Source: Chitinophagaceae bacterium (lineage in GTDB: Bacteria > Bacteroidota > Bacteroidia > Chitinophagales > UBA10324). From it: a DNA stretch of 64,000 nucleotides. The notes below the pieces were generated by a model. That model was not told the DNA's origin and made no database searches. It saw only the letters and a list, made by a program, of their open reading frames with translations. The position numbers were made by a program, and so were the translations under genes. The DNA is taken from assembly GCA_016717285.1 (NCBI GenBank), contig JADKFU010000005.1:790501-854500 (forward strand), read 5' to 3'. Shown piece by piece: positions 28,912 through 38,212 of this stretch (position 1 is the first letter of the stretch; the number at the start of each line of letters is the position of its first letter).

Positions 28912-30318
28912 TCAAGAAACCTGAAGTTCCTTACGTACGATTTTGGCAACCAGATCTGCTTCGGTCACCACTTTGTTGCCAACATACACAACACCCCTCA
29001 TCTCACAAAGTCCACGTCGGATGGGACTCAACAATTCGAGTCTGAGAATCATGGTATCTCCGGGAACCACTTTATTTTTAAACCGGGCGTTGTCTATTTT
29101 AAGAAAATAGGTGTCCCAATGTTCAGGATCTTCCACTGTATTCAGCACAAGTATGCCACCGGTTTGCGCCATGGCTTCAATTTGTAAAACTCCCGGCATT
29201 ACCGGATTACCCGGAAAATGTCCCTGGAAGAAATTTTCGTTGAAGGTGACATTTTTTACGCCGACTACATGTTGGTCGCTGATCTCAATGATTTTATCAA
29301 TGAGCAGGAACGGATATTTATGCGGTAACGATCGCTCTATTTTCCGGATATCATAAATAGGCGGAAGGTTAGGATCGTAGACAGGAATATCTTTCATGGC
29401 TTTTGATTCCTTGATAAAGCTTTTGATTTTTTTTGCAAATGCAATATTTGTAGAATGTCCCGGCCTTGTTGCAAGAATTCTTGCTTTGATTGGTGTACCA
29501 ATCAGTGCCAGGTCGCCCACTACATCGAGTAATTTATGGCGCGCAGGTTCATTGTTGAAACGAAGCGCTACATTGTTAAGGTAACCTTCTTCCACTTCAA
29601 TGTCTTCGCGGTTAAAAAGGCCTGCCAGTTTTTTTAGCCTGGCATCTTCAATCTTATGATCAACAATCACCAATGCATTATCCAGTGAACCTCCACGGAT
29701 GAGGTTATTGTCAACCAATGATTCTATCTCATGCAGAAAGCAAAAGGTACGCGCTTCTGCAATTTCTTTTTTGAACTGACTGATATGATCCACCATCGCA
29801 TGCTGCGGTCCGAGCACAGGAGAGTTATAATCAATCATCACTGTCAGTTGGTATTCATCAGCAGGAATAGCAACCATTTCCACATTCTTTTGTTCGTCGC
29901 GGAAGCTGATGTTTTTAGGAAGACAGAAATATTCTTTTCTGAAATTGGTTTGTTCTTCGACTCCTGCATCCAGGATCGCTTCAACGAACATGAGCGAACT
30001 GCCATCCATGATGGGAACTTCCTGCGCATCGAGTTCAATGAGCGCATTGTCAACTTCCGTTCCTACAAGTGCGGCAAGCAAATGCTCAACGGTGCTCACT
30101 TTCACTCCATGTTGCATTAACGTGGTGCCACGTGCTACCTCCACTACCAGGTCAACATCAGCCTTCACGGTAGGTTCGCCTTCCACATCCATCCGTTTAA
30201 AAATATACCCGTGATTGCCTGGCGCAGGCCGCACCGTAAGATTTACACTTTGTCCTGTATGTACACCAACTCCTGAAAGAGTGAATGATTTGCTTAATGT
30301 CTGTTGAAATACTCCCAT
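28912..30318 (-). CDS. lpxC/fabZ: Bifunctional UDP-3-O-acyl-GlcNAc deacetylase / 3-hydroxyacyl-ACP dehydratase
   Basis: 468 residues: an LpxC zinc deacetylase (about 1-305), committing lipid A synthesis, fused to a FabZ hot-dog dehydratase (about 320-468) of fatty acid elongation. LpxC marks: SGVGVHTG near the start, STVEHLLAAL with the zinc-binding His, MDGSS, KLLDVVGDLALIG, and a HSTNIAFAKKI region. FabZ marks: LPHKYPFLLIDKI and the active-site segment FFQGHFPGNPVMPGVLQIEAMAQ. The fusion is normal in Bacteroidota and couples two enzymes drawing on the same 3-hydroxyacyl-ACP pool. Second gene of the lpx operon. Confidence 0.97.
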   Translation of the reverse strand: MGVFQQTLSKSFTLSGVGVHTGQSVNLTVRPAPGNHGYIFKRMDVEGEPTVKADVDLVVEVARGTTLMQHGVKVSTVEHLLAALVGTEVDNALIELDAQEVPIMDGSSLMFVEAILDAGVEEQTNFRKEYFCLPKNISFRDEQKNVEMVAIPADEYQLTVMIDYNSPVLGPQHAMVDHISQFKKEIAEARTFCFLHEIESLVDNNLIRGGSLDNALVIVDHKIEDARLKKLAGLFNREDIEVEEGYLNNVALRFNNEPARHKLLDVVGDLALIGTPIKARILATRPGHSTNIAFAKKIKSFIKESKAMKDIPVYDPNLPPIYDIRKIERSLPHKYPFLLIDKIIEISDQHVVGVKNVTFNENFFQGHFPGNPVMPGVLQIEAMAQTGGILVLNTVEDPEHWDTYFLKIDNARFKNKVVPGDTMILRLELLSPIRRGLCEMRGVVYVGNKVVTEADLVAKIVRKELQVS

Positions 30319-30353
30319 GATTTTTCCCTTCGAAGAGATACTTTGGTTATTAT

Positions 30354-30428
30354 TGATTGGTCATTGGTCATTAGCCATTAGTCATTGGCCACACACAACT
30401 GACAATTCACTACTCACTACTCACTACT
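30354..30428. repeat. Degenerate heptanucleotide repeat at the lpxD/lpxC junction
   Basis: On the plus strand 30356-30390 reads as five heptads of the form ATTRGYC (ATTGGTC twice, ATTAGCC, ATTAGTC, ATTGGCC). A second part at about 30408-30428 repeats CACTACT three times. The second part runs into the end of lpxD, so the last codons and the stop of lpxD are written in repeat units. Similar heptads occur at 43135-43191, 53932-53966, 54377-54427 and 62229-62255. Confidence 0.75.
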
Positions 30429-31441
30429 TTTCTCTCCAACTCCAACACTCTCTTCTCCAATTCCGGTAAGTTACGAAAAATGGATTGTGACCGGAGTGAG
30501 GCAGTGTATTCAAAAGCCGGAGCGCCATTCCATGCTTTGTTTTTTTCTTTGATTGATTTGGAAATGCCACTCTGTGCATTGATCCTGCTTCCATCAGCAA
30601 TTTCAATGTGACCGACAAATCCCACCTGTCCGCCAATCATGCAATGTTTTCCGATTTTGGTGCTTCCGGAAATACCGGTTTGAGCAGCGATAACGGTATG
30701 TTCTCCAATTTCCACATTGTGTGCAATCTGAACAAGGTTATCCAATTTCGCACCACGACGGATGATGGTGGAGCCAAGTGTTGCACGGTCAATGCTCGTG
30801 TTCGAGCCAATCTCCACATCATCTTCAACTACCACATTCCCCAATTGCGGAACCTTCATATAACTGCCATCAGGTTGCGGTGCGAAACCAAATCCATCAG
30901 CACCAATCACCGCACCTGAGTGCACTATACAGCTCTTTCCAATCTTACAATTCCGGTAAATTTTTGTACCGGGATAAAGCACTGTATCATTACCCACGGT
31001 TACACCTTCCCCTAGGTACACGTTGGGGAAAATTTTTACATTATCCCCAAGCTGAACATTCTTTCCGATATAACTGAAAGCGCCAATGTACGCATCCGAA
31101 CCAATGGAGGCCGACTCATGAATGAAAGAAGGTTCCTCCGTACCAATCAGCTTGTCATGCGGTTTGTTGAATTTTTGCAGCACACTTGTAAAAGCAATAT
31201 AAGGATGCTCTACGCGAATTACAACAGGGTCGATGCTGTTTTTCAGTACAAAATCACTCGCTACAATAATTGCTGAGGCCTTAGTACTGTAAGCAAAGGC
31301 TTCGTATTTGGCATTGGCAATGAAACTGATAGCACCAGCAGCAGCATCTTCAATTTTCGCCGGATGCGTAATGACTACAGCAGGATTTCCTTCCAGATTT
31401 CCTTTAAGCAGTGTACACCATTCTCCTGCGGTCATTTGCAT
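30410..31441 (-). CDS. lpxD: UDP-3-O-(3-hydroxyacyl)glucosamine N-acyltransferase
   Basis: 343 residues; adds the second acyl chain in lipid A synthesis. The N-terminal uridine-binding domain (about 1-100) is followed by left-handed beta-helix hexapeptide repeats. Family stretches include GADGFGFAPQPDG, NTSIDRATLGSTIIRRGAKLDNLVQIAHNVEIGEH with the catalytic-type His, and a GQVGFVGHIEIADG coil. First gene of the operon lpxD-lpxC/fabZ-lpxA-ABC-membrane protein. A TATTTTTG promoter box on the minus strand ends five bases before the first ATG, suggesting a leaderless or very short leader, or use of the ATG two codons later. The C-terminal VVSSE and stop are encoded by heptad repeat DNA. Confidence 0.95.
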   Translation of the reverse strand: MQMTAGEWCTLLKGNLEGNPAVVITHPAKIEDAAAGAISFIANAKYEAFAYSTKASAIIVASDFVLKNSIDPVVIRVEHPYIAFTSVLQKFNKPHDKLIGTEEPSFIHESASIGSDAYIGAFSYIGKNVQLGDNVKIFPNVYLGEGVTVGNDTVLYPGTKIYRNCKIGKSCIVHSGAVIGADGFGFAPQPDGSYMKVPQLGNVVVEDDVEIGSNTSIDRATLGSTIIRRGAKLDNLVQIAHNVEIGEHTVIAAQTGISGSTKIGKHCMIGGQVGFVGHIEIADGSRINAQSGISKSIKEKNKAWNGAPAFEYTASLRSQSIFRNLPELEKRVLELERKVVSSE

Positions 31442-31445
31442 CGCG

Positions 31446-31453
31446 CAAAAATA
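31446..31453 (-). promoter_or_regulatory. Putative -7 box of the lpx operon
   Basis: Minus strand TATTTTTG (TAnnTTTG) just upstream of the lpxD start; a TTTG lies 24 bases further upstream, slightly longer than ideal. If used, the lpxD transcript would begin at or inside the annotated start codon. Confidence 0.4.
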
Positions 31454-31624
31454 ACCTTTTTTTCATGTCGATTGCTTCAAAAACAGGCAGTTGCTTACTA
31501 CATTGCCAATGAGCATAAATGGCTTATTCCAGGATAGAATTTCACAGCAGGACAACCGGAATTGAGAAGATGAAATTCAGGAAATATCACTTCAACTTTG
31601 GTATTTGCCTCTTTTCAACAGGCC

Positions 31625-32980
31625 TCACTTCCATTTTAATTCCTGCTGATTGATCTCATATTGCCAAACTAATTTATTGTCTGCGTTGATCGCTGCAATA
31701 TTTGCACTCCTGTTGTTGCGTTCGCCGCTTATAGTGACTTTCATAAAATTCTGTTCTGTAACAGCGACAGGCACCACCCGATAAGGGTTTTTGAATTCTT
31801 TTGTTTCTGCAAATTTTGCATAACTGCGTGAAGTAAAAGCTGAACTTGTTACATCGTACAAAGTATACATTCCTTCGGGTTGCACTTTGATGATCTCCGA
31901 TATATGACGGTCGCCGCTCAAAAAGATGACTCCGGGAATTTTATTTTCTTTAATCAGATTCAACAAGGCGTCATATTCCTTTTTATAAAAACGAAATCCC
32001 TCAAATTCATTCAAAGGGTTAAGTACCTGGCTGCCGAAGACGAGAAATTTGAACGATGCTTTTGAGTAGAGCAGGCTATTGACAAGCCATTCCAGTTGTT
32101 TATCACCAAGGAATTTTTTTTCACTACTGGTATCATTCATGCCATCATCAGACCTGTAATAACGATCGTCAATCAAAAAGAAATCGCAATCGCTCCACGT
32201 GAATTTTGTATAAACACCGGGATTATCTGCTTCACCAAAAGTTTTGTTTCCCCAGAAATCTTTGAAGGTTTGCAAGGAAACATCTTTTAATTCGAAAGAT
32301 GCTCCGCTATCATTAGGACCATAATCATGATCATCCCAAATAGCATAGTTAGGCCGCGAAGAAAGCAACTGCTGCATGTTGCTGCATTTGCGTGTGTGGG
32401 TATAACGATAATAGAAGCCGCTCTTTGAAGTATAGTCTGATTCGCGGGTATAAGTATTGTCGCCCAGCCAAAGCATAAAATCCGTTTTTACTTTGGCCAT
32501 CGTGTCAAAAATGCGCGGACTCAGTCCATACACTTCGCCTGGACGGTCTGTTGGAGGATCATTGATGTAAGCGCACGATCCGAAAAGAAAAGAAAAATCA
32601 GGAGCGGGCCGGCGGTATTCCCAAATGTCTTTTGTTTTAAAAGTTAGTGGATAAGGGAGCAGTTGCTTTTTGTTGTTGAGATAAATTTCATAAACATATT
32701 CGGTATTCATGTCCAGGTTTTCCAAAACAATTTTTTCAGGATTGTATGCTTCTTCCAACGTACCTCTGTAATGAATCGTGATGTTATTGGAAGGTTGATT
32801 TTTTGGATAATACTTTACATCAACAGCATTGACGGCTGTAGTGACCTGCAGCCAAATTAGTGCTTCGCGATGTTCTACATAACCAAGCATTGGTCCTGCA
32901 ACGAGCATGTTAGTTTCTTGTGCAGTGCAATTTGGTACAATTGAATGCAGCATGGCGAGTAGAAAAAGAGTCCGGTTCAT
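31625..32980 (-). CDS. PhoD-like metallophosphatase (alkaline phosphatase D family)
   Basis: About 451 residues from ATG 32980, where MNRTLFLLAMLHSIVPNCTA makes a signal peptide; the frame stays open for 33 more codons upstream without one. An N-terminal beta-sandwich (PMLGYVEHREALIWLQV) precedes the metallophosphatase core: FLFGSCAY, MLWLGDNTY with metal-binding Asp and Asn, YAIWDDHDYGPND, FFLIDDRYYR and GVIFLSGDRHISE with the His cluster. PhoD-family enzymes use Ca/Fe to hydrolyse phosphomonoesters or diesters outside the cytoplasm. No T9SS tail is evident, so periplasmic or outer-membrane location is likely. It lies downstream of a TonB receptor and a beta-helix-like T9SS protein on the same strand, but a terminator at 33078-33112 separates it. 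Confidence 0.88.
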   Translation of the reverse strand: MNRTLFLLAMLHSIVPNCTAQETNMLVAGPMLGYVEHREALIWLQVTTAVNAVDVKYYPKNQPSNNITIHYRGTLEEAYNPEKIVLENLDMNTEYVYEIYLNNKKQLLPYPLTFKTKDIWEYRRPAPDFSFLFGSCAYINDPPTDRPGEVYGLSPRIFDTMAKVKTDFMLWLGDNTYTRESDYTSKSGFYYRYTHTRKCSNMQQLLSSRPNYAIWDDHDYGPNDSGASFELKDVSLQTFKDFWGNKTFGEADNPGVYTKFTWSDCDFFLIDDRYYRSDDGMNDTSSEKKFLGDKQLEWLVNSLLYSKASFKFLVFGSQVLNPLNEFEGFRFYKKEYDALLNLIKENKIPGVIFLSGDRHISEIIKVQPEGMYTLYDVTSSAFTSRSYAKFAETKEFKNPYRVVPVAVTEQNFMKVTISGERNNRSANIAAINADNKLVWQYEINQQELKWK

Positions 32981-33077
32981 CTTTTTGATTTTTGACTGGC
33001 TGAAAATAACATTTCCATTTACACTTGTTGTGCTTCGCAGCTCCTGAAAAATTATTTGATGAAGTGCAATTGCAGGC

Positions 33078-33112
33078 AAAAAAAATCCGCCCCAACGTAT
33101 CGGGGCGGATTT
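33078..33112 (-). terminator. Rho-independent terminator after the beta-helix-like gene
   Basis: A perfect 11-bp stem (33083-33093 with 33102-33112), GC-rich at its inner end, has an 8-base loop. Read on the minus strand it is followed by a run of eight T (33085-33078). It lies 21 bases after the stop of the 33133 gene. Confidence 0.9.
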
Positions 33113-33132
33113 GCAATTACTTACCTGAAATT

Positions 33133-34752
33133 TTAATCTGCTACATTCAATTTAATCATCCTGTTCTCATTCAAAGTTCTCACCTGCACGAAATACATGC
33201 CGTTGGCAAGTTGTGGAGTTTGAAAGTAGATCGTGTGATTTCCGGCAGAGAGTTGTTCATTCAATACTTCCGTAATCATCCTTCCTGACAGATCTGTAAT
33301 TGCAATGTTCACATTGTTTGCTTCCGCTAAATTAAGTTCAAGTGTGGCGCTTGTGCTCATGGGATTTGGGTAAACGTTGATGCCTGAAATTATTTTTGGA
33401 TCATTGATAGCAGTGTAAACGGAATTATTAGGTGTCCAGTTAGCCCAGCCAAGAGTCCAATCGGTTGTGCCAAATGCTCCACGAAAATCAACTGCTTCAA
33501 AAAATGGATCTGTAAGATTGGTTGCTGCGAAAGAAGCACCGCTCAATGCAGGGGAACCAACTGCAGGAGTTGGATTAGGTCCGGCAAGATTGAATACATC
33601 AGTTAACATCACATCGGTGTTTGCAGTATAAATGGTATTGGAATATGCAGGCGTGTTAAACCAGCCGCTGATATCAAATGTGCTGCCTGATGCTACTTCA
33701 AAACTGCTCGCACAACCGGAAAGAATCGTATTGCGAACCTGTAATATGTCGGCAGTTGCATTTGCTTCTGAAGAAGCGCCATCCACCATGATTCCGGTTG
33801 GATAGCCCATCAGGATACTGTTGTAAATACAGGCCTGTGTATTTCTGCGAAGGTGTGCGCCGCGTTTATAACTTGCATTAAATGCATTACTGGAAGTTAC
33901 TTTAGGTCCGGCAATAGTAACATTGGAAAAAAGTGCATGTGTGTTCGGTGCATTTGTTGATCCTGTTGCATCATTATCTGATTCGAATCCGTTTGATCCG
34001 CTGATATCGGCAATGTTCGGATCGCGCAGCGAATACAGGAATTGGAGTTTACCGCTGAAACCATTGTCAGTATCAAAATCATCATCCAGACCGCGGAAGG
34101 CAATAAGGTATTTTGCATTTACTGTTCCACCAAAAAATTCATACGAGTCATCACCTGAATAACTTACCTGAATGTGTTCGAGCACGGTTCCTCTTCCAAC
34201 ACCACCGCAGGTTAATCCATTGATTTCATTGTTGGGTGCGAATGCAATTCCGGGAAATTCAATTCTCACGTAACGCAGAATTCCTGAATTGTCATTGTCG
34301 TCAGGAGCAGTACCACCACCATAAGTTCCGTTGCCTTGTCCGTCGTCTACGCCACCTTCAATAATTGCTTCACCACCGGCCTGGTTGATGGTTGCTTTAC
34401 CTAATAAAATTATTCCGCCCCAATCTCCATAAGTACGGAAACCTGTTGGGCCGTTGGAAGTAAAAACAATGGGTTCAGCAGCCGTTCCGTCAGCCATCAG
34501 CTTTGCACCTCGTGAAATTATGAGTGCACCTTTCGAAAATTTATCGCCTTTGATCAGTGTGCCGGGTTCAATGGTCAAAGTGGCACCATTGTTAACGTAC
34601 ACAAATCCTGTGAGAAGGTAAATGTTGTCCTTCGTCCATGTTGTGTTGGTGGTAATGTAACCTGAAACTACCTGTACAGGAACTTGTGCAAACACCATTG
34701 TTTGTGCACTAAGCATAGTAGCCAGCAGCATTAATGTTGTAAATCTTTTCAT
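33133..34752 (-). CDS. Secreted T9SS protein of probable beta-helix fold (copy 1)
   Basis: 539 residues; signal peptide 1-23 (ending MVFAQ). The body starts SGYITTNTTWTKDN, then FVYVNNGATLTIEPGTLI and ALIISRGAKLMADGT, patterns seen in right-handed parallel beta-helix proteins; GGVDDGQGNGTYGGG, DDNDNSGILRYVRIEFPGIAF and DSYEFFGGTVNAKYL follow. Asp-rich segments (GLDDDFDTDNGF, NGFESDNDATG) could bind calcium. T9SS type A tail (VYPNPMSTSATLEL, GMYFVQV). Such proteins are frequently seen beside TonB-dependent receptors in Bacteroidota, and here one lies directly upstream on the same strand. Paralogue at 39531-41912. Ligand unknown. Confidence 0.82.
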   Translation of the reverse strand: MKRFTTLMLLATMLSAQTMVFAQVPVQVVSGYITTNTTWTKDNIYLLTGFVYVNNGATLTIEPGTLIKGDKFSKGALIISRGAKLMADGTAAEPIVFTSNGPTGFRTYGDWGGIILLGKATINQAGGEAIIEGGVDDGQGNGTYGGGTAPDDNDNSGILRYVRIEFPGIAFAPNNEINGLTCGGVGRGTVLEHIQVSYSGDDSYEFFGGTVNAKYLIAFRGLDDDFDTDNGFSGKLQFLYSLRDPNIADISGSNGFESDNDATGSTNAPNTHALFSNVTIAGPKVTSSNAFNASYKRGAHLRRNTQACIYNSILMGYPTGIMVDGASSEANATADILQVRNTILSGCASSFEVASGSTFDISGWFNTPAYSNTIYTANTDVMLTDVFNLAGPNPTPAVGSPALSGASFAATNLTDPFFEAVDFRGAFGTTDWTLGWANWTPNNSVYTAINDPKIISGINVYPNPMSTSATLELNLAEANNVNIAITDLSGRMITEVLNEQLSAGNHTIYFQTPQLANGMYFVQVRTLNENRMIKLNVAD

Positions 34753-35154
34753 GATTGTTTTTGTTTGCGCAAAAGTATTTTCAGGATGTTACTTCCGTCT
34801 TAACACAAGTTTAGTTTAATGTTAAGAGATCACAATTTGGAAACACGGAGATAACACAGCGGCTCATAAAATGAGCAAACATGAATCAAATGTTATTCTA
34901 TAGTTACTGAAATGAAAACAGGAGTGAGCTATTATCAATATTCATTGAATAAGATTCTTGTTGCTGATTGCATTCGGGTGTGATTTCACACATGAAATTT
35001 CTATTTAAATACACTTGTGTAAAGACACTTACGTCGGCTTGAAGGCTAGGAGAACTGATAGTTTCAATTGCCCTGGTGCGTGTCTTCACAACGAAAATCT
35101 TTCTTATAGCTAACGTTAGTGAAGTAAACACGTTGGCCTGACTGATTGATGTTG
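34753..35154. other. Intergenic region between the TonB receptor and the beta-helix-like gene
   Basis: 402 bases. It holds the promoter box at 34770-34777. A 75-codon minus-strand frame at 34904-35131 has no signal peptide, no recognisable family and ordinary intergenic composition; I do not call it a gene. Presence of a separate promoter suggests the two flanking genes are not simply one transcript. Confidence 0.5.
34770..34777 (-). promoter_or_regulatory. Putative -7 box for the beta-helix-like gene at 34752
   Basis: Minus strand TACTTTTG followed by CGC, 17 bases before the ATG. The paralogue at 41912 carries the same box and flank (TACTTTTGCG) at 41939-41946, suggesting shared control. 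The -33 element is not at standard spacing in either. Confidence 0.45.
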
Positions 35155-38004
35155 TCAGAAATTATAGCTGAAGGAAAATGAAATGTTTGTACCCAGCTTT
35201 TGTTTGGTAATGATGGTGTCATCAACATTTTCATCCAGCTTTCCATTGTCATTTTGATCCTGGTAGAAGGTGAGGCTCTGTGCAAGAATGTCGTTCATAT
35301 TCAGCTTAATACTTCCACCTTTAAAAATCCTTTTGCTGATTTGTGCATCCAGCAATGGACGACGGTCTTCATAAATATCAGGATAGTTTTTATCGCCGAT
35401 TGCATCAATTCTTCTTCCGATCTGATTGAAGAACAAACCAACTCCAAATTCACTTACCGGTTCGGTATAGGTAAATCCAAAGTTGATGATGTAAGGTGAT
35501 TGACCTTGTAATGGTCGTTCAGGTTTCCATGCATTCGGGTCATTGGATTGATCAACTTTTGATTTGATAAGCGCCAGATTGGTACTGAAGGTGATGTTTT
35601 CAAATTGATTCCAGTGAATGAACTTACTGAAGAAATCAAGATTCTTTCGCAATTCGAGTTCGATACCATAAACTGTTGCGACATCTGCATTCACCCAGGT
35701 AACAGTACGCGATCCTGCACCTGAACCGGGATAGACTTTTTGTTCAATAGGATTGTCGAATTTTTTGTAGAAAGTGCTGACTGAAATTACCTGACCATTG
35801 CCGAAGAAATTTTCAAATTTCAAATCGTAGTTATTGATGGATGTGCGACCCAGTGAATCATTTCCAATGCGGCTTTCCATTTCATCAAAATTATAGAAGG
35901 AGAAAGGAGCTACTTCCCGGAACTCAGGTCGTGCAACGGTTTTTGAATAAGCGGCACGAAGATTTATTTTCCTGGTAAGTGAATAGACAAGATTTGCAGA
36001 GGGTAAAAAATCAAAGGGGAGTTTATTGAAGTCTCCGGAGCTTGTTTGATAATCGACAGGAGTACCACCATATTCAAATGAGGTAAGTTTCTGATCAAAG
36101 AATTCAATGCGTGCGCCCCAGATCAAACGCAATTTTTCCGTCAATTGATTGTCAAGCATTGCATAATAAGCATGCAACTGTGATGAAGCTGTGTATGCAT
36201 CAGATGGATTAGTGATTTCATCAATCCGGAATCCTGTTTCACTGATATTTTCGTGTGAAAAAATTTCATCCGGACCCTGAAAAAATATTTCCGCATTTCC
36301 CGGATCAGAATAGAACTTCCCAATATCATATACAACATAACCCAGCACACGCGCATCAAAATCACGTGATTTCCATTGGTGGAAGGTTCCCATTTTAAAA
36401 GTGCTGGTATTTTTCATGAACACAAACGGAATCGAAGCGTTGACGCCAGCGCTGTAATTATTTTCTGAAAGATCTGAATAAAACTTTCCCCCATAGTTTG
36501 GAGAAGCGGAACCAAATGGAACATACGTGGTGTAAGCTGAATCTTCATAGTTCTTAAAATAATATAACCTGCGGTAATCAGGTTGATTACGCGTTGTTTT
36601 TGAATAGGCCCCATTCCAGCCAATCTTGATTTTAGAACCTTGCAGATAATGATACCCTTCCAATTGACTGGTGAACAAACTGTTTTCAATATAATTGTAA
36701 GCGTACGCCTGCACATCGCGCACGTTGCTGAATTCATCACCGGTTCTCACCGTCATGATGTCATCGGTATTTACAGTGTATGAATTTTTGAAGGTGATCC
36801 GGTTATTGTCGTTTATGCTGTAAGCGAGATTCAACAGACTGCCCCAGGAAACATTGTTCTTGCATTGAGCATCGTTATATTCATATTGTGGTGTTCCATC
36901 AGATGCAAAATCATATCTCGTATAATTCGAGAGCTTATTGGAACTGTTATAGGTGGCTCCACCAATCAAGGCAAAGTTGCTTGATTTACCCATGCGTTTT
37001 TTATAGCCGCCAACTAATTGACCATTGAAACCAACAGGTGCCGATTTCCCTGATTCAAACGCCCAATCGTTTGGAAGCAAACGCGAGTAATCGAGAATTT
37101 CTGTATTCGCTGAATTGGCAAGACTGGTAATGGTTTCCGTTCCGGGAAAACCGGAAGGCAAAGCACGCGTGCCATCATCCATTCCGAGCCAATCCGTTTT
37201 TCCACCCTGATAAGAATACCATGTGTTGAAGTTAGCAAGTGTATTGATGCTGGTACCTGCACTGATACTCAGAAAATTTTGTTCCGGCACATCACGTGTA
37301 TTGATGGTTACAACACCACCTGCAAAATCACCCGGCAAATCAGGTTCTGCAGTTTTTACAATGATGATATTATCGACAAGAAAGGAGGGAATCAAATCGA
37401 AGGAAAAAACTTTGCGGTCAGGTTCTGTGCTGGGCAATGGCGAACCATTCATCATCGCAATATTGTACCGGTCAGGTAAGCCACGCACAATTACAAATCG
37501 TCCGTTTTGAATGGTAACACCACTCACACGCTTTAACGCATCACCTGTATTTTTATCAGGCGTTTTACGAATGATATCTGCGGAAATTCCATCAGAGACA
37601 GAAGCAAAATTTTTCTGCATGATCAACAAAGAGTTTACATTTTCTTTGCTAAAGGAAGAGGTGACTACCACTTCTTCCAATTCATTGGCATTGCTTTCCA
37701 ACGCAACTTGCAGACTGGTAACTTCGCCGGCTTTCACTTCAACATCCTGAATGACTTTACTGTTGTAAGAAACATAAGTCACGAGTATATGGTACTTACC
37801 CGGCTGAAGTCCGTCAAGAGAAAACCTTCCGTCAATATCGGTAGCAGTACCAATCTCTTTATGGTCTTCAATTGAAACGGTAGCTCCGATAAGATCTTCA
37901 CTGTTTTTGCTGTCAATAATGTGCCCTGCGATAGAGCCGGATTGTGCAGCAAGCATATTGACTGAGAGGAAAATTAAGAGGATAGCAGGGAGTAAACGTT
38001 GCAT
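35155..38004 (-). CDS. TonB-dependent outer-membrane receptor
   Basis: 949 residues. Signal peptide 1-20 (ending LAAQ). Residues about 23-110 are a carboxypeptidase-regulatory-like domain (GSIAGHIIDSKNSEDLIGATV), usual in Bacteroidota receptors. The plug domain (about 125-250) contains DALKRVSGVTIQNGRFVIVRGLPDRYN and GDFAGGVVTINT. The remaining about 700 residues are a beta-barrel with alternating aromatic strands, ending in a terminal Phe (SFSFSYNF) as required for BAM insertion. No SusD-like partner is nearby, so it is not a classical Sus pair. Close beta-helix-like T9SS and PhoD genes suggest uptake of a product they release, perhaps a phosphate- or metal-containing compound; this is inference. 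Confidence 0.93.
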   Translation of the reverse strand: MQRLLPAILLIFLSVNMLAAQSGSIAGHIIDSKNSEDLIGATVSIEDHKEIGTATDIDGRFSLDGLQPGKYHILVTYVSYNSKVIQDVEVKAGEVTSLQVALESNANELEEVVVTSSFSKENVNSLLIMQKNFASVSDGISADIIRKTPDKNTGDALKRVSGVTIQNGRFVIVRGLPDRYNIAMMNGSPLPSTEPDRKVFSFDLIPSFLVDNIIIVKTAEPDLPGDFAGGVVTINTRDVPEQNFLSISAGTSINTLANFNTWYSYQGGKTDWLGMDDGTRALPSGFPGTETITSLANSANTEILDYSRLLPNDWAFESGKSAPVGFNGQLVGGYKKRMGKSSNFALIGGATYNSSNKLSNYTRYDFASDGTPQYEYNDAQCKNNVSWGSLLNLAYSINDNNRITFKNSYTVNTDDIMTVRTGDEFSNVRDVQAYAYNYIENSLFTSQLEGYHYLQGSKIKIGWNGAYSKTTRNQPDYRRLYYFKNYEDSAYTTYVPFGSASPNYGGKFYSDLSENNYSAGVNASIPFVFMKNTSTFKMGTFHQWKSRDFDARVLGYVVYDIGKFYSDPGNAEIFFQGPDEIFSHENISETGFRIDEITNPSDAYTASSQLHAYYAMLDNQLTEKLRLIWGARIEFFDQKLTSFEYGGTPVDYQTSSGDFNKLPFDFLPSANLVYSLTRKINLRAAYSKTVARPEFREVAPFSFYNFDEMESRIGNDSLGRTSINNYDLKFENFFGNGQVISVSTFYKKFDNPIEQKVYPGSGAGSRTVTWVNADVATVYGIELELRKNLDFFSKFIHWNQFENITFSTNLALIKSKVDQSNDPNAWKPERPLQGQSPYIINFGFTYTEPVSEFGVGLFFNQIGRRIDAIGDKNYPDIYEDRRPLLDAQISKRIFKGGSIKLNMNDILAQSLTFYQDQNDNGKLDENVDDTIITKQKLGTNISFSFSYNF

Positions 38005-38212
38005 AAAAAAATTTTTGCAAAGAACCTCCTATGGTTTAACGTTTCTATTAAGCCGGTGTTAAGTAATGGTTAACTCAGGATGATCAGCATATGAATGGAA
38101 TGTTTCCTCAATGTTTAACTGAAGAATTGCTATGTAGTCTGTTCATGTAAAATTAATCTGTCTGAAACCTTGAGGTAATAGCGGAACACAACTTTTGCAT
38201 AAAATCCACTAC

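Noticed and set aside
34904..35131. 75-codon minus-strand frame between the TonB receptor and the beta-helix-like gene
   Set aside because: No family, signal peptide or start context; probably chance in AT-rich spacer DNA.
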